Shown: piece by piece, positions 1 to 12,767 of the stretch
Layout: the number at the start of each line of letters is the position of its first letter
Position numbering within the stretch: the stretch's first letter is position 1
NCBI RefSeq assembly: GCF_020509005.1
Contig: NC_063021.1
Span: 2,170,001 to 2,234,000, forward strand
Source of the DNA: Fulvia fulva
Taxonomy: Eukaryota; Ascomycota; Dothideomycetes; Mycosphaerellales; Mycosphaerellaceae
Direction of reading: 5' to 3'
Length of the DNA stretch: 64,000 nucleotides
Position numbers and translations under genes: made by a program
Notes under the pieces: model-generated
The model's database searches: none
What the model was told of the DNA's origin: nothing
Seen by the model: only the letters and a program-made list of their open reading frames with translations

Positions 1-1540
1 CGCCCTAGGTTACGTATCCTTTATATTATTCCCGGCTCTAGAGCGCTTATACCCGACCGCCGCTAGCTAGTTCTAGTATAGACTAGCCTTACGGTCGCCG
101 TAGAATCTTAGGGCGACGGTTCTGTTTATAATTGCCTTATTTTTCGCCAGTTTCCGCTATAGGTATTCCACGCTATACGATAGGTAGTACCCCGGACAGT
201 TCGCGTACTGCCTCGTAGCTAATATATAGTCCCTAGATATATAGTCTCCTATATAGTTAGAGTAGGCCTACTTATTTATATACGTATAGGTTAGGTGTCT
301 ATACTGTTAGTATTTGAAGTATTAGAGGACATAAAAGGATAAGGAGTACTTTTCGACTATCTTAAGGCTATATTACTAGACTAGGCCTTGTTCTATCGCT
401 AGATCCGCCGCTTTCGCGTCTTATAGCTATACTATTAGCGCCGAGGCCTTCTTACCTTCTAGCTATTTCCTATAGAGCCAAGTCGCCTTCTAGATTAGAG
501 AATTAAGAGTGACCGGGTTGTCCTCTTAGAGATTACGTAGGTGACCTTAGTTAGTTAGGTCGAACTCTTTAGGCATGTCGTAGACTAGGATCGTAAATTG
601 CTTTATTAAGACCTTCGCTAATACCGTAACCTTAGATACCTACTAAAGCTATACCTCTAGGTGCCTCCTAGTAGTAGTAGAGCTAGTATAGATCTATAGA
701 GTACTGTTAGACTATTAGTTCACTACGACTACCCCTAGTTAATTAATTCGCTAGGCGAGCTCCTTATTCGATAGCTTCGTAACTTCGGCCTAGTCTTCCT
801 TTACTATAATACGGATCGTAACTAGATCGTATATTAGGCGGGGGCCTAGTATCGCTACCGCGACCGATACCTAGCTATAGAGGTATTGATTCCGGGTAGC
901 CTTATTAATCGCCTAAGACATCGTCCTTATTTCTTATTGCCCTTAGTAATACGATAGTACTAGCGCCGTACGTAGCTAAGTAATTATTACCTAGAGAGAC
1001 CGGTATAGGAGATAATCGTTAGTTTCTATTAAATAGGTACAGGTAGATAGTAGCAGAGTAGAGTAAGAGATCAATCTTTAACTAACTAATAGCACGAGTA
1101 TATAGCAATATATTAGGAACTAATGTGTTAATTGTGTTAGATATCTATCTAAGCTTAAGGGGAGAGAAGGTATCTCCCTATAAGCTAAGTCATCGTAGAT
1201 GCCTTAGGCTACTAGATTACTTCCTAATTGTTGACTCCCTTTAAGATGCTACATCTTAACAGTTTCTATACTTTTTACGTCCTCTATAAGTTGCTACTAG
1301 TTATCTTAGGGGAGTATCGCCTATAGAGCCGTAGGCGTCGGTAGTACTATAGCCTAGGCCACTATTACCTAGGAGTTGCCTATATAGCTAGGCACCTCCG
1401 CGGCGTTTAGAGCTAAAGAAATAGGGTAAAGAGAACTTTAAGCTATCTAGATTAAATAAGGTAGAACTCCCTTAACTCTAGGGGCAGTAGCCTACTTTAT
1501 AGATTATTAGAATAGCCTTAATAAGGGCTTTCGAATATGT
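1..1540 (-). mobile_element. LINE copy A, 5' part (5' UTR and ORF1), RIP-degraded
   Basis: This stretch is the reverse complement of the 5' part of the LINE at 7.53-12.52 kb (its 7.56-8.88 kb). It contains the 5' leader and the gag-like ORF1 with cysteine/histidine zinc-knuckle spacing near 100-350 (minus strand). Its 5' end lies near 1540 and the rest, ORF2, runs off the left edge of the window. CpA and TpG are almost absent while CpG is kept, and the frame is full of TAG codons, so it is a RIP-killed relic. Identity of the family is firm from the alignment by eye; the exact 5' boundary is approximate. Confidence 0.8.
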
Positions 1541-1645
1541 CGTATTTAGTAATAGCGCGGTTCGTATTCACTCGAGGTTATTAGAATAGTTATCTAGTAA
1601 CTAGAGACTACGTAATAAGGAGGAGTTATTTAATCTTTATTACTC

Positions 1646-1659
1646 TTTACTACGTAATA
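1646..1659. repeat. 14-bp target-site duplication of LINE copy B (left)
   Basis: The 14-mer TTTACTACGTAATA lies directly next to the TCTA-type tail of LINE B and is repeated exactly at 4760-4773 next to its 5' end. This is what target-primed reverse transcription leaves, and it fixes both ends of the insertion. Confidence 0.8.
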
Positions 1660-4600
1660 GATAGATAGATTTGTCATTCCCCTATTCTAGGACCCTATCC
1701 GGCCTATATAGGTATATATCTATTGTTATGTACAAAGGGAAACCCGAATAGGTGAAAACCCTTCCCGCCGCCGACTACTCCTTATCTAGTTTAGCTTTCC
1801 CTCTAAACGTACGTAGTCTATGTCACTACCCCGTTAGCCCCCGCTCCTAGCCGGTCTCGTCGCGCTACGTCGTGTCCTCTCTTCCTATACTGCTCCTACT
1901 AGGCGGTACTGTTCTAGCTAGCCCTTCTCTAGTATCTAGTTCGTAATACGCCGTAGGTCCTTAGCGTTATTAAGAAGTGCCCCAATCGTCCGGTTCCTCG
2001 CCTTTACTATCCACTCCCCCCTTCCTAGCGACTACCTCGGACAGACGAGGAGTACGTACCGTACGTTCTAGAAGCGATAGCCGTAGGGGTAGCTAGTATT
2101 CGTATATCCTAGAACCTTCCTCTATAATAGGTACCCCTAGAGGCCGATGTGTCCGCTTTGTAGTTAGGTTACTATACTACTCTATACCCTCGTAAGACGG
2201 TAGTAGATAAGCTTCGGGGGGTGCTTAACCGCGGATTTCGTAGCTAACTATTCCTTAGGTTGTCCCGCTAGCTAAGGACGTCTACTATACCCTATAACCT
2301 AGTTGTTCTACCTCTCTTTCTATAGTTGCTCTACAAACGATTTCTTACCTTCCTATTATATTACTAGCTATTCGTCCCTTACCCGGTAGTTCGGCTCGTT
2401 TCCGGGTCGAATGCCCCTATACGCTAGTACTAATTCGCGGGCCCTTACGACTATACTAGCGATGCCCTTCTATACTAGGTACTGTGCCGACTTGCCTAAG
2501 TAGGAGGTCCGTAGTCCCTAGATATATAGGTCGATCGGCGGTATAGCGGTCTCGTACTTAAGCATCCTCGTTAGTATCGACTTGTATACCCCGGTAACCT
2601 TCCTTAGGCATTAGTTTTAGATCTTCGCTAGCGGCGCGACGAGTCCCTTCGATAGGTAGGCCCTCTCGCCTAAGGACTATACTTAGCTACTATAGGTAAG
2701 GACTGGCCGTATAATAGCCGTATATAGAAGTCGTAACTACCGGAAGTCCGCCCCCTATATAGACGTAGTGAGCCTCTAGCATAATGCTATATTCTGTTTA
2801 GCTTTCCGTAATATTGCCTATACGTACTTCCTCTACCGTAGCGCCGGGTCCACCTATAGTCCGAGGATCCTAAGCTAATTTACCGGGTTAGTCGTATACC
2901 CCTATATCTAGATAGAAGCTTATATATTGTAGAACCGTAGCCGGCGCGTAAAGTGTATTAGATTGTACTTTTCTAGGGCAAACCGAGCCCCGTGCCTCCT
3001 AGCCTAGTCCTCGTAGATCTTGTGCTTCTCTTCTAGTAGCCTATAGTTCTCCTTAGTCGAGGAAGACTACGCTAGGATGTTTGTGTCGTCTACGAAGCCG
3101 CTCGTAGCGGTGTTCTAGGATTCTAGGGCTGGGAGTAGCGTCGCTATAAAGAAGAGGAACAGAATAGGTACTAGCGTTAAGCCTTACGGGATTCTAGTAT
3201 AGACTACTTGAAATAGGCTTCTGTACTAGCCGACTAGGATCGACGTACTACGGTTTTAGAGGTAGGACCGTACGAAGTTGACAAGCTACTTAGGGAGTCC
3301 TTTCGACCTTAGGATATAGAGTAGCCGCGGGTATAATACGTAGTCGAAGGCTCCCGATATGTCTAGGCTAAGTAAGGAAGCCACCTTGTCCCTACCCTTA
3401 TACTAGATAGTCTTTACCTAAGAGGTGATAAGTTCTATCGCGGATAGCGTCGATCGCTATAGGCGCGTACCTATCTAGGTGTCCGGGAGTAGGGAGTGTT
3501 CCTCTACCGCCTCGGAGAGTCTCGTTATAACTAGCTTCTTAAGCGCCTTCCTAAGAGTGTTAAGGAGCGCAATTAGGCGGTACGACTTCACCTACGTATA
3601 GTCTTCCTTCTACGGCTTACGTAGGACCACTATCGTCGATTGTTTAAAAGCTATCGGGTGGTACCCGGTCTATAGGTAGGCGTTAAAGATCGCTATAACT
3701 ACTAGGGCTAGTTGATCTCTATACTTCTTTAGTAGCTCGTTTGGGATCCTATCCGGCCCCGGGGCTTTCTTCGCCGGCAACTTCCTTAGTATAGCGGCAA
3801 CTTCTCCCTCGGACACCTCCTATTAGACTACGATACTAGGGGCTAGGGGAGTAGAGCTATTTATGTCGCTTAGATTAGCCTCGACTAGGGGCGGGAAGAA
3901 CTTACTAGCTAGTAGACGCGCCTTGGCCTCGGGGTCGCTAACCGGGCTACTAGGCGATTGTAGCGCTAGGATAGAGAAGGAGGGGCCCTGTATAGGGTCC
4001 TGTCGGGCTCATTTCGCTAGCTTCTACATCCTCTCTAGCTTGCCGGCGATTTCTTCTACTATAGCCCTCTAGCCGACTGCTTTCTCCCTTCGTATTATAG
4101 CTTTCTTCTGTTAGTATGCCTCCCTATATACGTTCTAGGCCTCCTCGCTATAGCTGCTCGTCTACACCCGGCGGGCTCTCCTTGCTTCTCTTACTACCGT
4201 AGTGTACTCCGGCGTCTAGTATAGTTTGGACTATGTCGTTAGTTAGGCAAGCGGAACGTGAAGTGAGGTCGCTTTTCTTATTTCGTCTATCAACCCCTAG
4301 ACTACTTCGTCTATCTCGTCTTTACTGTTGTATTGCTACTACGCGATCTAGACTAGCCTCTTAGAGTCATCGAGGTACGCCTAGATGTTAGCCTAGTAGG
4401 CCTTTCCCTAGTTTAGCTTAGGGGTTCTCGCTAGTATACGTTATATCTATATCGTAATAGAGGTCCTGACTAGTATGTAGTCTAACGACGCCTCGAGTTC
4501 ATGTTCGATCCTATAGTAGGTTACCGTATAGTAGTAGCTATCTAAGATCTAGGAGAGGTCGATCGTGCCTTAGAGTCCCCCTCTCTTCTAGGTGCCTAGG

Positions 4601-4759
4601 TCCTTCGGGGTATTAAGGGCAATTTCGTTACTCGCTATCAAGTCGAGTACTTCGTCGGCTATAGGGTGCGGCTACATAAGGCTTTCCTAGGAAGGGTAGT
4701 GTATATTAAAGTCTCCTACTACGATATGGCACCCTTATCTCTTAAGCGCACTGTCTAGG
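1660..4759 (-). mobile_element. LINE copy B (Tad1-like), 5'-truncated ORF2, RIP-degraded
   Basis: A minus-strand non-LTR retrotransposon of about 3.1 kb. The 3' end is at 1660, with a short GATA/TATC-repeat tail (1660-1673). Reading the minus strand, it starts inside the APE-type endonuclease (the GDFN motif region, about 4.72 kb), passes through the reverse transcriptase (about 3.9-3.0 kb; FVDD-type catalytic box near 3.08 kb) and ends with a C-terminal CCHC-like cysteine cluster near 2.1 kb. ORF1 and the start of ORF2 are missing, a normal 5' truncation. Stops are nearly all TAG. It aligns along its length with the plus-strand copy at 9.4-12.5 kb. It is bounded by a perfect 14-bp duplication. 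Confidence 0.85.
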
Positions 4760-4773
4760 TTTACTACGTAATA
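4760..4773. repeat. 14-bp target-site duplication of LINE copy B (right)
   Basis: Exact copy of the 14-mer at 1646-1659, next to the truncated 5' end of LINE B. Only about 107 bp separate it from the DNA transposon that starts at 4881. Confidence 0.8.
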
Positions 4774-4880
4774 CTATCGAGAGCGTATTCGGCGTATTTA
4801 AGTAGCGCTTTAAGATACTACGTATAACGACCGGGCCTATATCTACTATCGATATATATATCTAATTAGTATATACGTTG

Positions 4881-6013
4881 ACGTGCTTTACTACCGAGCG
4901 GGCTATACTACCGAGCGGGCCACTTTTGCTAAGAACTGTACTACTTCTATAGATATAGCTATACAACCACTATTATAGCGTATATTGTCTTTAGACGAGG
5001 CCAAACTGACCTTAGCTGTCTAGGCCACAAAACGCGACGCGACAATCACGAATCGACTTGCTATAAAGGTATACGACGCGTCTCGAACTATACTAGGGTA
5101 TCGATTGAATAGACGACCTCCTCGGGGTGACTACGAGCCTAATTCGAAGAAGCTTATAGAGCTAGAAGAGAGGGTAATACTTGAGTATATACACGAGCTA
5201 GATCTTAGAGGTTTCCCGCTATTAAAGGCTAGTATACAAGTAATAGCCGATTTATTACTATAAGAGAAGGGTCTTAAGCCCGCTAGTCTTAATTGGACAG
5301 ACAGGTTCATTAGGCGGTATCGTGAGCTAAAGGTTCGTATAACACGTAGATACGATCGTTAGCGAGCCCTAATAGAAGATCTAGACGTTATCGAGAAGTA
5401 GTTCTTACTTATACGTAATATAAAGGAGGAGTATAGTATCCTTAACTAGGACACCTATAACTTCGACGAGATAGGGTTTATAATAGGTGTCATTACGTCT
5501 TAGAGCGTCGTTACGGGTTCAGAAAGGCGTAGTAGAAAGAGGAAGGTCGTTTAATAGGGCAATAGAGAGGGAGTAGAGAGATAGCGCATTAGATAGCTCT
5601 TATACGAAGCGAGATTAGTAAGCTACGTAAGTCTAACGAGGCCCTTATATAGCGGAAAGCACGAAAGCGTAAGTAGGTTCAGTCTAGAGGGTCTCTAACC
5701 TTCGATAAGGCGTCGCAATTATTACCTCTAGAGGATACTAGGAGGCAGGAAGTGAGTAGAGTGTCGCTAGATAGTGTTCGGCTAGTACTAAGGCTACGAC
5801 GCTATAAGAAATATAGCGAGTCGGGGTATAACGTACGTTCCTATTAAGTAGACTCGCTAGATAGCGAAGAATCTGAAGAGGAATTGTCCTCCTAGTAACG
5901 ATTCTATAGGATGTCGTCGTATTAAGATACCGTCGCAATTAAAGTAGAAGTGGTATAGTTCTTAGTAAAAGTAGCCCGCTCGGTAGTATAGCCCGCTCGG
6001 TAGTGAAGTACGT
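4881..6013 (+). mobile_element. Non-autonomous Fot1/pogo-like element, copy 1 (1,133 bp)
   Basis: Terminal inverted repeats start with ACGTGCTTTACTACC on the left and the reverse complement of ACGTACTTCACTACC on the right. The TIR contains the block TACTACCGAGCGGGC twice in tandem. TA follows the right end; the left flank has TG instead. The plus strand encodes a degraded transposase: a CENPB-type helix-turn-helix (about 5.1-5.35 kb), then the NFDE motif with the first catalytic aspartate and a GSERR motif (about 5.46-5.53 kb). It then jumps straight to the basic C-terminal tail (about 5.58-5.9 kb). The catalytic core between these points, with the second and third acidic residues, is missing, so it could only have moved with help from another element. 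Many TAG stops show RIP. Confidence 0.85.
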
Positions 6014-6015
6014 TA

Positions 6016-7519
6016 TTTACTCTTTATAACTTTATCCGCCTTAATAACCCTTCTAACTAGCTCTTTAGAGATAAGAAAGCTAGGCTCGATAGACCGGTAC
6101 GAGATCTAGACCTAGACGAGTCTAGCTTACCGATAGTAAGTCTATTAAGTAAGAAATACTAGACAACCGGCTTTAGAGACTATGTTACTAAATAGATATA
6201 AGAGGAATATAATGAGGTATTAGTCGCTCGTAGTAGCAAGATATAGCGTTAATTAAGGTAAAGTAGTCGATTTAAGACTCTCTCGTCCTCGTTTAGGCGT
6301 AGTGTTGTTATAAACTTACAAAATTCGGTCGGTATTATTATATCGCGCTACTATATTATATTAATATAGAAAGTAGATAAATCGCTAGCGCTATACCTAT
6401 TTATAGATCCCTAATAGCGCGGGATATAGTATATAGTAGTAGTGTTATCATTATTACTAGGTCAAGCCATTAGTATATTTACTAGAATATAGTCCTAAAC
6501 TTTCCGGGAGCTTAAATAGGAGATCCGAAACTTACCGAGTCTTTACTAATCTTTCTCTGTTATAGATAGTAAGGTAATCTAAGGCCTATATAATTAGATT
6601 AAGAGATAGTAAGGTCGCTATAATATACGGAGGAGTAATAGAAGTACTAAATAAGTACTATCTAAGGCCTATAAGTAGCTAAAAGTAATCTATACTATAA
6701 AATTAGTATAGAGGTGTTTTAAATTATAGCCTTACCGTTACTTCGCCGTACTTCTAGCGATAGTAAGGTCTCTAACCTTACTTATACCGACCTCGATAGA
6801 TATAACGTATATTCTAAATAATCCGGTCGATTCTAAGAGGTAAAGATAGCGAGGTGGAAAGTCGTAACCTAGATAATCGCGTTTCTAGTAAAATCTTCCT
6901 ATATATATATCTTAATAACTATACGGCCGAATATTATAAAACTTAACACGCCGTATCTTATAGGTATACTCTCAAATATATATAAAGTATAGACCTATAT
7001 TATAAGTATTATTATAGTACTACCTTACCGTCGCTATAATCCCTAAAGCCCGCTTTCTACTTCTAAAACTCCGCGACCTTATTTATCTACCTTAGCTATA
7101 CTTATACTTAATTACTCTATAGCTAATTATAGTAACTACTCCTTATATTCAATACCGGCTATTATAGCGTTACCGCTATTAAGTTAATAATATTCGGCCT
7201 CTTCTAGATCCTCGTCTAGGCTAATATCGTCGGTAAGCTACTATAGCTACTAATGCTTATACTTATTGCTACCTATATAGAAAGAGTTAGCGTCCTTCTT
7301 ACTAAGTACCTTATTATAGAAGGCGTTCGTTATAGCCTTAGATAACTTATTAGATATACTAATAGTAGTAATACTATTAAGAGCTAGAAGCTATACCTTC
7401 TAAACCGGCTTTATAGCAAGTATATCCTTAACGAGAGTATTAGTAAGTAAACTAATACCGCCCTTAGTACGCTTCGATTAAGGTTCCTTTATAGTAGGTA
7501 TAAGACGCTTCTATATTAG
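6016..7519. other. RIP-degraded sequence of unknown origin
   Basis: About 1.5 kb with the same CpA/TpG depletion and TAG/CTA abundance as the LINEs, so it is probably repeated DNA. Frames on both strands are interrupted and I recognise no conserved motif. It is bounded on the left by the pogo-like element and on the right by the duplication flanking LINE copy C. It may be one or more old transposon fragments. Confidence 0.5.
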
Positions 7520-7530
7520 TATTATTACTT
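7520..7530. repeat. Candidate 11-bp target-site duplication of LINE copy C (left)
   Basis: TATTATTACTT here is repeated at 12519-12529, immediately after the TATC-repeat tail of LINE C. The sequence is AT-rich and simple, so chance is harder to exclude than for copy B. Confidence 0.5.
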
Positions 7531-10500
7531 AGTAGTCTAATATATTCGGACCATCGCTCATCGATCTCTACGCCAAAACAAGACACATTCGAAAGCTCTT
7601 ATCAAGGCCATTCTAACGATATATAAAGCAGGCCACTACCCCTAGGACTGAGGGAGTTCTACCTCATTTAATCTGGACAGCTTGAAGCTCTCTTCACCCT
7701 GTTTCTTCAGCTCCAAACGCCGCGGAGGTGCCTAGCTACATTAGGCAACTCCTAGGCAATAGTAGCCTAGGCTACGGTACTAACGGCGCCTACGGCCCTA
7801 TAGGCGAAGCCCCCCTAAGACAACTAGTAGCAACTTATAGAGGACGTAAAAAGTATAGAAACTAACAATCAACTCCCTTACCGGTCTCTATAGGTAATAA
7901 TCACTCAGCTATACACGGCGCTTGTACTGTCGTATCACCGAGGGCAATAAGAAATAAGGACGACGTCCTAGGCGATTAGTAAGGCCACCCGGAATCAATA
8001 CCCCTATAGCTAGGCATCGGTCGCGGCATCGATACTAGGCCCCCGCCTAACGCACGATATAGTTACGATCCGTATTATAGCAAAGGAAGACTAGGCCGAA
8101 GTTGCGAAGCTATCGAACAAGGAGCTCGCCTAACGAATTAACTAACTAGGGGTGGTCGTAGTGAACTAACAGTCTAACGGCACTCTATAGATCTATACTA
8201 GCTCTACTACTGCTAGGAGGCACCTAGAGGCACAGCTACAGTAGGCATCTAAGGTTGCGGCATTAGCGAAGGTCTTAACGAAACAATTCACGATCCTAGT
8301 CTACGACATGCCTAAGGAGTTTGACCTAACTAACTAGGGTCACCTACGCGCTCTCTAAGAGGACAACCCGGTTACTCTTAACTCTCTAATCTAGAAGGCG
8401 ACTTGGCTCTATAGGAAATGGCCAGAAGGTAAGAAGGCCTCGGCGCTAATAGTATAGCTATAAGACGCGAAAGCGGCGGATCTAGCGATAGAACAAGGCC
8501 TAGTCTAGTAATATAGCCTCAAGATAGTAGAAAAGCACTCCTTATCCTTTCGTGTCCTCTAATGCTTCAAATGCTAATAGTATAGACACTAAACCTACAC
8601 GTGTACAAACAAGTAGGCCTGCTCGAACTGTATAGGAGACTATATATCTAGGGACTATATATCGACTACGAGACGGTACGCGAACTGTCCGGGGCACTAC
8701 CTATCGTATAGTACGGAATGCCTATAGCGGAAACTAGCGAAAAACAAGGCAATCATAAACAGAACCGTCGCCCTAAGATTCTACGGCGACCGTAAGGCTA
8801 GCCTATACCGGAACTAACTAGCGGCGGTCGGGTATAAGCGCCCTAGGGCCGAGAACGATATAAAGGATACGTAACCTAGGGCGTACGGGAGGCCACGTGC
8901 TCTACTAGCTACGGCGAGGGAATCTAACTAGGCCCGGCTCCCCTTTAGTATATAGCCGATAGGCGTAGACTAGGACGTATAGGGCAGTAGGACATAGGAC
9001 GATATAGAGGAAATGATTGTCGATGCCGATAACTAGCCTCGACACGCTTAGCATTATCTAGTATAACGTCAACTATAGTAAGGATATAGTCTAGAACCAT
9101 TTCCTATACGAGGCGGACCCGCGCGTCTACTACGTCCTTATAATCTAGGAGCTATAGATTAACCCGCACTATAAGAGACTAACGACCTATAAGTCACTAG
9201 GCTATACGACATGCCTACGAGGCGACGGCAGACCCCGTACGTGCTTCTATATCAGTAAGGATATACTAGAATCCGACTAGGAGGTAGTATACTACGTAGA
9301 CGAAGAAGGCGGGGGCGATATTACCTCCCTCTACGTAGGTAGCACCTGGATATACAACCTATATATATAACCGCTAGCCTCGAGGTCTAGCCGCGACCTA
9401 GGGGTCTATAGATACCTAGACAGTACGCTTAAGAGACAAGGGTACTATATCGTAGTAGGAGACTTTAACATATACTACCCCTCCTAGGAAAGCCTTATAT
9501 AGCCGTACCCTATAGCCGACGAAGTACTCAACTTGATAGCGAGCAACGTAATTGCCCTTAATACCCCGAAGGACCTAGGTACCTAGAAGAGGAGGGGACT
9601 CTAAGGTACGATCGACCTCTCCTAGATCTTAGATAGCTACTACTATATAGTAACCTACTATAGGATCAAACATAGACTCGAGGCGTCGTTAGACTATATA
9701 CTAGTTAGGACCTCTATTGCGATATAGATATAACGTATACTAGCGAGAACCCCTAAGCTAAACTAGGGAAAGGCCTACTAGGCCAACATCTAGGCGTACC
9801 TCGATAACTCTAAGAGGCTAGTCTAGATCGCGTAGTAGTAATATAATAGTAAAGACGAGATAGACGAAGTAGTCTAGGGGTTGATAGACGAAATAAGAAA
9901 AGCGACCTCACTTCACGTTCCGCTTACCTAACTAACGACATAGTCTAAACTATACTAGACGCCGGAGTGTACTACGGTAGTAAGAGAAGTAAGGAGAGCC
10001 CGCCGGGTATAGACGAGCAGCTATAGCGAGGAGGCCTAGAACGTATATAGGGAGGCATACTAACAGAAGAAAGCTATAATACGAAGGGAGAAAGCAGTCG
10101 GCTAGAGGGCTATAGTAGAAGAAATCGCCGGCAAGCTAGAGAGGATGTAGAAGCTAGCGAAATAGGCCCGATAGGACCCTATATAGGGCCCCTCCTTCTC
10201 TATCCTAGCGCTATAATCGCCTAGTAGCCCGGTTAGCGACCCCGAGGCCAAGGCGCGTCTACTAGCTAGTAAGTTCTTCCCGCCCCTAGTCGAGGCTAAT
10301 CTAAGCGACATAAACAGCTCTACTCCCCTAGCCCCTAGCATCGCGGTCTAACAGGAGGTGTCCGAGGGAGAAGTTGCCGCTATACTAAGGAAGTTACCGG
10401 CGAAGAAAGCCCCGGGGCCGGATAGGATCCTAAACGAGCTACTAAAGAAGTGTAGAGATCAACTAGCCCTAGTAGTTATAGCGATCTTTAACGCCTGCCT

Positions 10501-12518
10501 ATAGACCGGGTACTACCCGATAGCTTTTAAACAATCGACGACAGTGGTCCTACGTAAGCCGTAGAAGGAAGACTATACGTAGGTGAAGTCGTACCGCCTA
10601 ATTACGCTCCTTAACACTCTTAGGAAGGCGCTTAAGAAGCTAGTTATAACGAGACTCTCCGAGGCGGTAGAGGAACACTCCCTACTCCCGGACACCTAGA
10701 TAGGTACGCGCCTATAGCGATCGACGCTATCCGCGATAGAACTTATCACCTCTTAGGTAAAGGCTATCTAGTATAAGAATAGGGACAAGGTGGCTTCCTT
10801 ACTTAGCCTAGACATATCGGGAGCCTTCGACTACGTGTTACACCCGCGGCTACTCTACATCCTAAGGTCGAAGGGACTCCCTAAGTAGCTTGTCAACTTC
10901 GTACGGTCCTACCTCTAAAACCGTAGTACGTCGATCCTAGTCGGCTAGTATAGAAGCCCATTTCAAGCAGTCTATACTAGAATCCCGTAAGGCTTAACGC
11001 TAGTACCTATTCTGTTCCTCTTCTTTATAGCGACGCTACTCCTAGCCCTAGAATCCTAGAACACCGCTACGAGCGGCTTCGTAGACGACACAAATATCCT
11101 AGCGTAGTCTTCCTCGACTAAGGAGAACTATAGGCTACTAGAAGAGAAGCACAAGATCTACGAGGACTAGGCTAGGAGGCACGGGGCTCGGTTTGCCCTA
11201 GAAAAGTACGAGCTAATACACTTTACGCGCCGGCCACGGTTCTACAATATGTAAGCTTCTATCTAGATATAGGGGCACACGACTAACCCGGCAAATCAGC
11301 TTAGGATCCTCGGACTATAGGTGGACCCGGCGCTACGGTAGAGGAAGCACGTATAGGCAATATTACGGAAAGCTAAACAGAATATAGCATTATGCTAGAG
11401 GCTCACTACGTCTATATAGGGGGCGGACTTCTAGTAGTTACGACTTCTATATACGGCTATTATACGGCTAGTCCTTACCTATAGTAGCCAAGTGTAGTCC
11501 TTAGGCGAGAGGGCCTGTCTATCGAAGGGACTCGTCGCGCCGCTAGCGAAGATCCAAAACTAATGCCTAAGGAAGGTCACCGGGGTATATAAGTCGACAC
11601 TAACGAGGATGCTTAAGCACGAGACCGCTATACCGCCGATCGACCTATATATCTAGGGACTACGGACCTCCTACTTAGGCAAGTCGGCATAGTACCTAGT
11701 ATAGAAGGTCATCGCTAGTACAGTCGTAAGGGCTAGCAAATTAGTACTAGCGTATAGGGGCATTCGACCCGGAAACGAGCCGAACTACCGGGCAAGGGAC
11801 GAATAGCTAGCAACATAATAGGAAGGTGAGAAATCGTTTATAGAGCAACTATAGAAAGAGAGGTAGAACAACTAGGTTGTAGGGCATAGTGGACGCCCTT
11901 AGCTAGCGGGACAACCTAAGGAATAGTCAGCTACAAAATCCGCGGTCAAGCACCCCCCGAAGCTTATCTACTACCGCCTTACGAGGGTATAGAGTAGTAT
12001 AGCAACCTAACTACGAAGCGAACACATCGGCCTCTAGGGGTACCTATTATAGAGGAAGGTTCTAGGATACACGAATACTAGCTGCCCCTACGGCTATCGC
12101 TCCTAGAACGTACGGCACGCACTCCTCGTCTGTCCGAGGTAGTCGCTAGGAAGGGGGGAGTGGATGGTAAAGGCGAGGAACCGGACGATTAGGGCACTTC
12201 TTAACAACGCTAAGGACCTACGGCGCATTACGAACTGGATACTAGAGAAGGGCTAGCTAGAACAGTACCGCCTAGTAGGAGTAGTATAGGAAGAGAGGAC
12301 ACGACGTAGCGCGACGAGACCGGCTAGGAGCGGGGGCTAACGGGGTAGTGACATAGACTACGTACGTTCAGAGGGAAAGCTAAACTAGATAAGGAGTAGT
12401 CGGGGGCGGGAAGTGTTTTCACCTATTCGGGTTTCCCTTTGTACATAACAATAGATATATACCTACATAGGCCGGATAGGGTCCTAGAACAGGGGAATGA
12501 CAAATCTATCTATCTATC
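7531..12518 (+). mobile_element. LINE copy C (Tad1-like), full length, RIP-degraded
   Basis: A complete non-LTR retrotransposon of about 5 kb. The homologous block shared with copy D begins at 7555. ORF1 (about 7.75-9.0 kb) encodes a gag-like protein with consecutive cysteine-rich zinc knuckles at about 8.57-8.72 kb. ORF2 (about 9.04-12.35 kb) has an APE-type endonuclease (about 9.04-9.72 kb, with the GDFN motif near 9.46 kb). The reverse transcriptase follows at about 10.35-11.25 kb; its APGPDRI-like start is at about 10.40 kb and its FVDD catalytic box at 11078-11089. ORF2 ends with a CCHC-like cysteine/histidine cluster near 12.07-12.13 kb. The 3' UTR ends in a (TATC)n tail. In-frame stops are almost all TAG at expected Trp or Gln positions. 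Confidence 0.9.
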
Positions 12519-12529
12519 TATTATTACTT
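12519..12529. repeat. Candidate 11-bp target-site duplication of LINE copy C (right)
   Basis: TATTATTACTT directly after the (TATC)n tail, matching 7520-7530. About 240 bp of RIP-affected sequence with no recognisable feature separates it from the next LINE. Confidence 0.5.
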
Positions 12530-12767
12530 TATCTATCGGTACCGGAGCTAGTAAAGGAGTAATAGGCTCTTAGATAGGAAGTTACTAAGGCTAAGTAGAT
12601 TAAGGCGGTAGTACCGTAATAATATAGTTATCGTAGACCGGTATAAGCTTGAGTATCTTCTTTATCTTCTTATTTACCTACTTACGAGCCTCTTTAATAC
12701 TACCTCGAGAGGTATTACCTATCGCTATACGATTAGCGAAGACAATACTATAATCGCTAGTATATAG

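Noticed and set aside
3863..4072. A 69-codon frame (MSLRLASTRGGKN...) that recurs at 10102-10341 and 49040-49249
   Set aside because: It is antisense to the same part of LINE ORF2 in copies B, C and D; its recurrence follows from the LINE copies, and TAG-type RIP leaves the antisense strand open.
6400..7450. Possible helicase-like segment in the RIPped region before LINE C
   Set aside because: A few hydrophobic stretches recalled RecQ-like helicases but no Walker or DEAH motif could be found in any frame.
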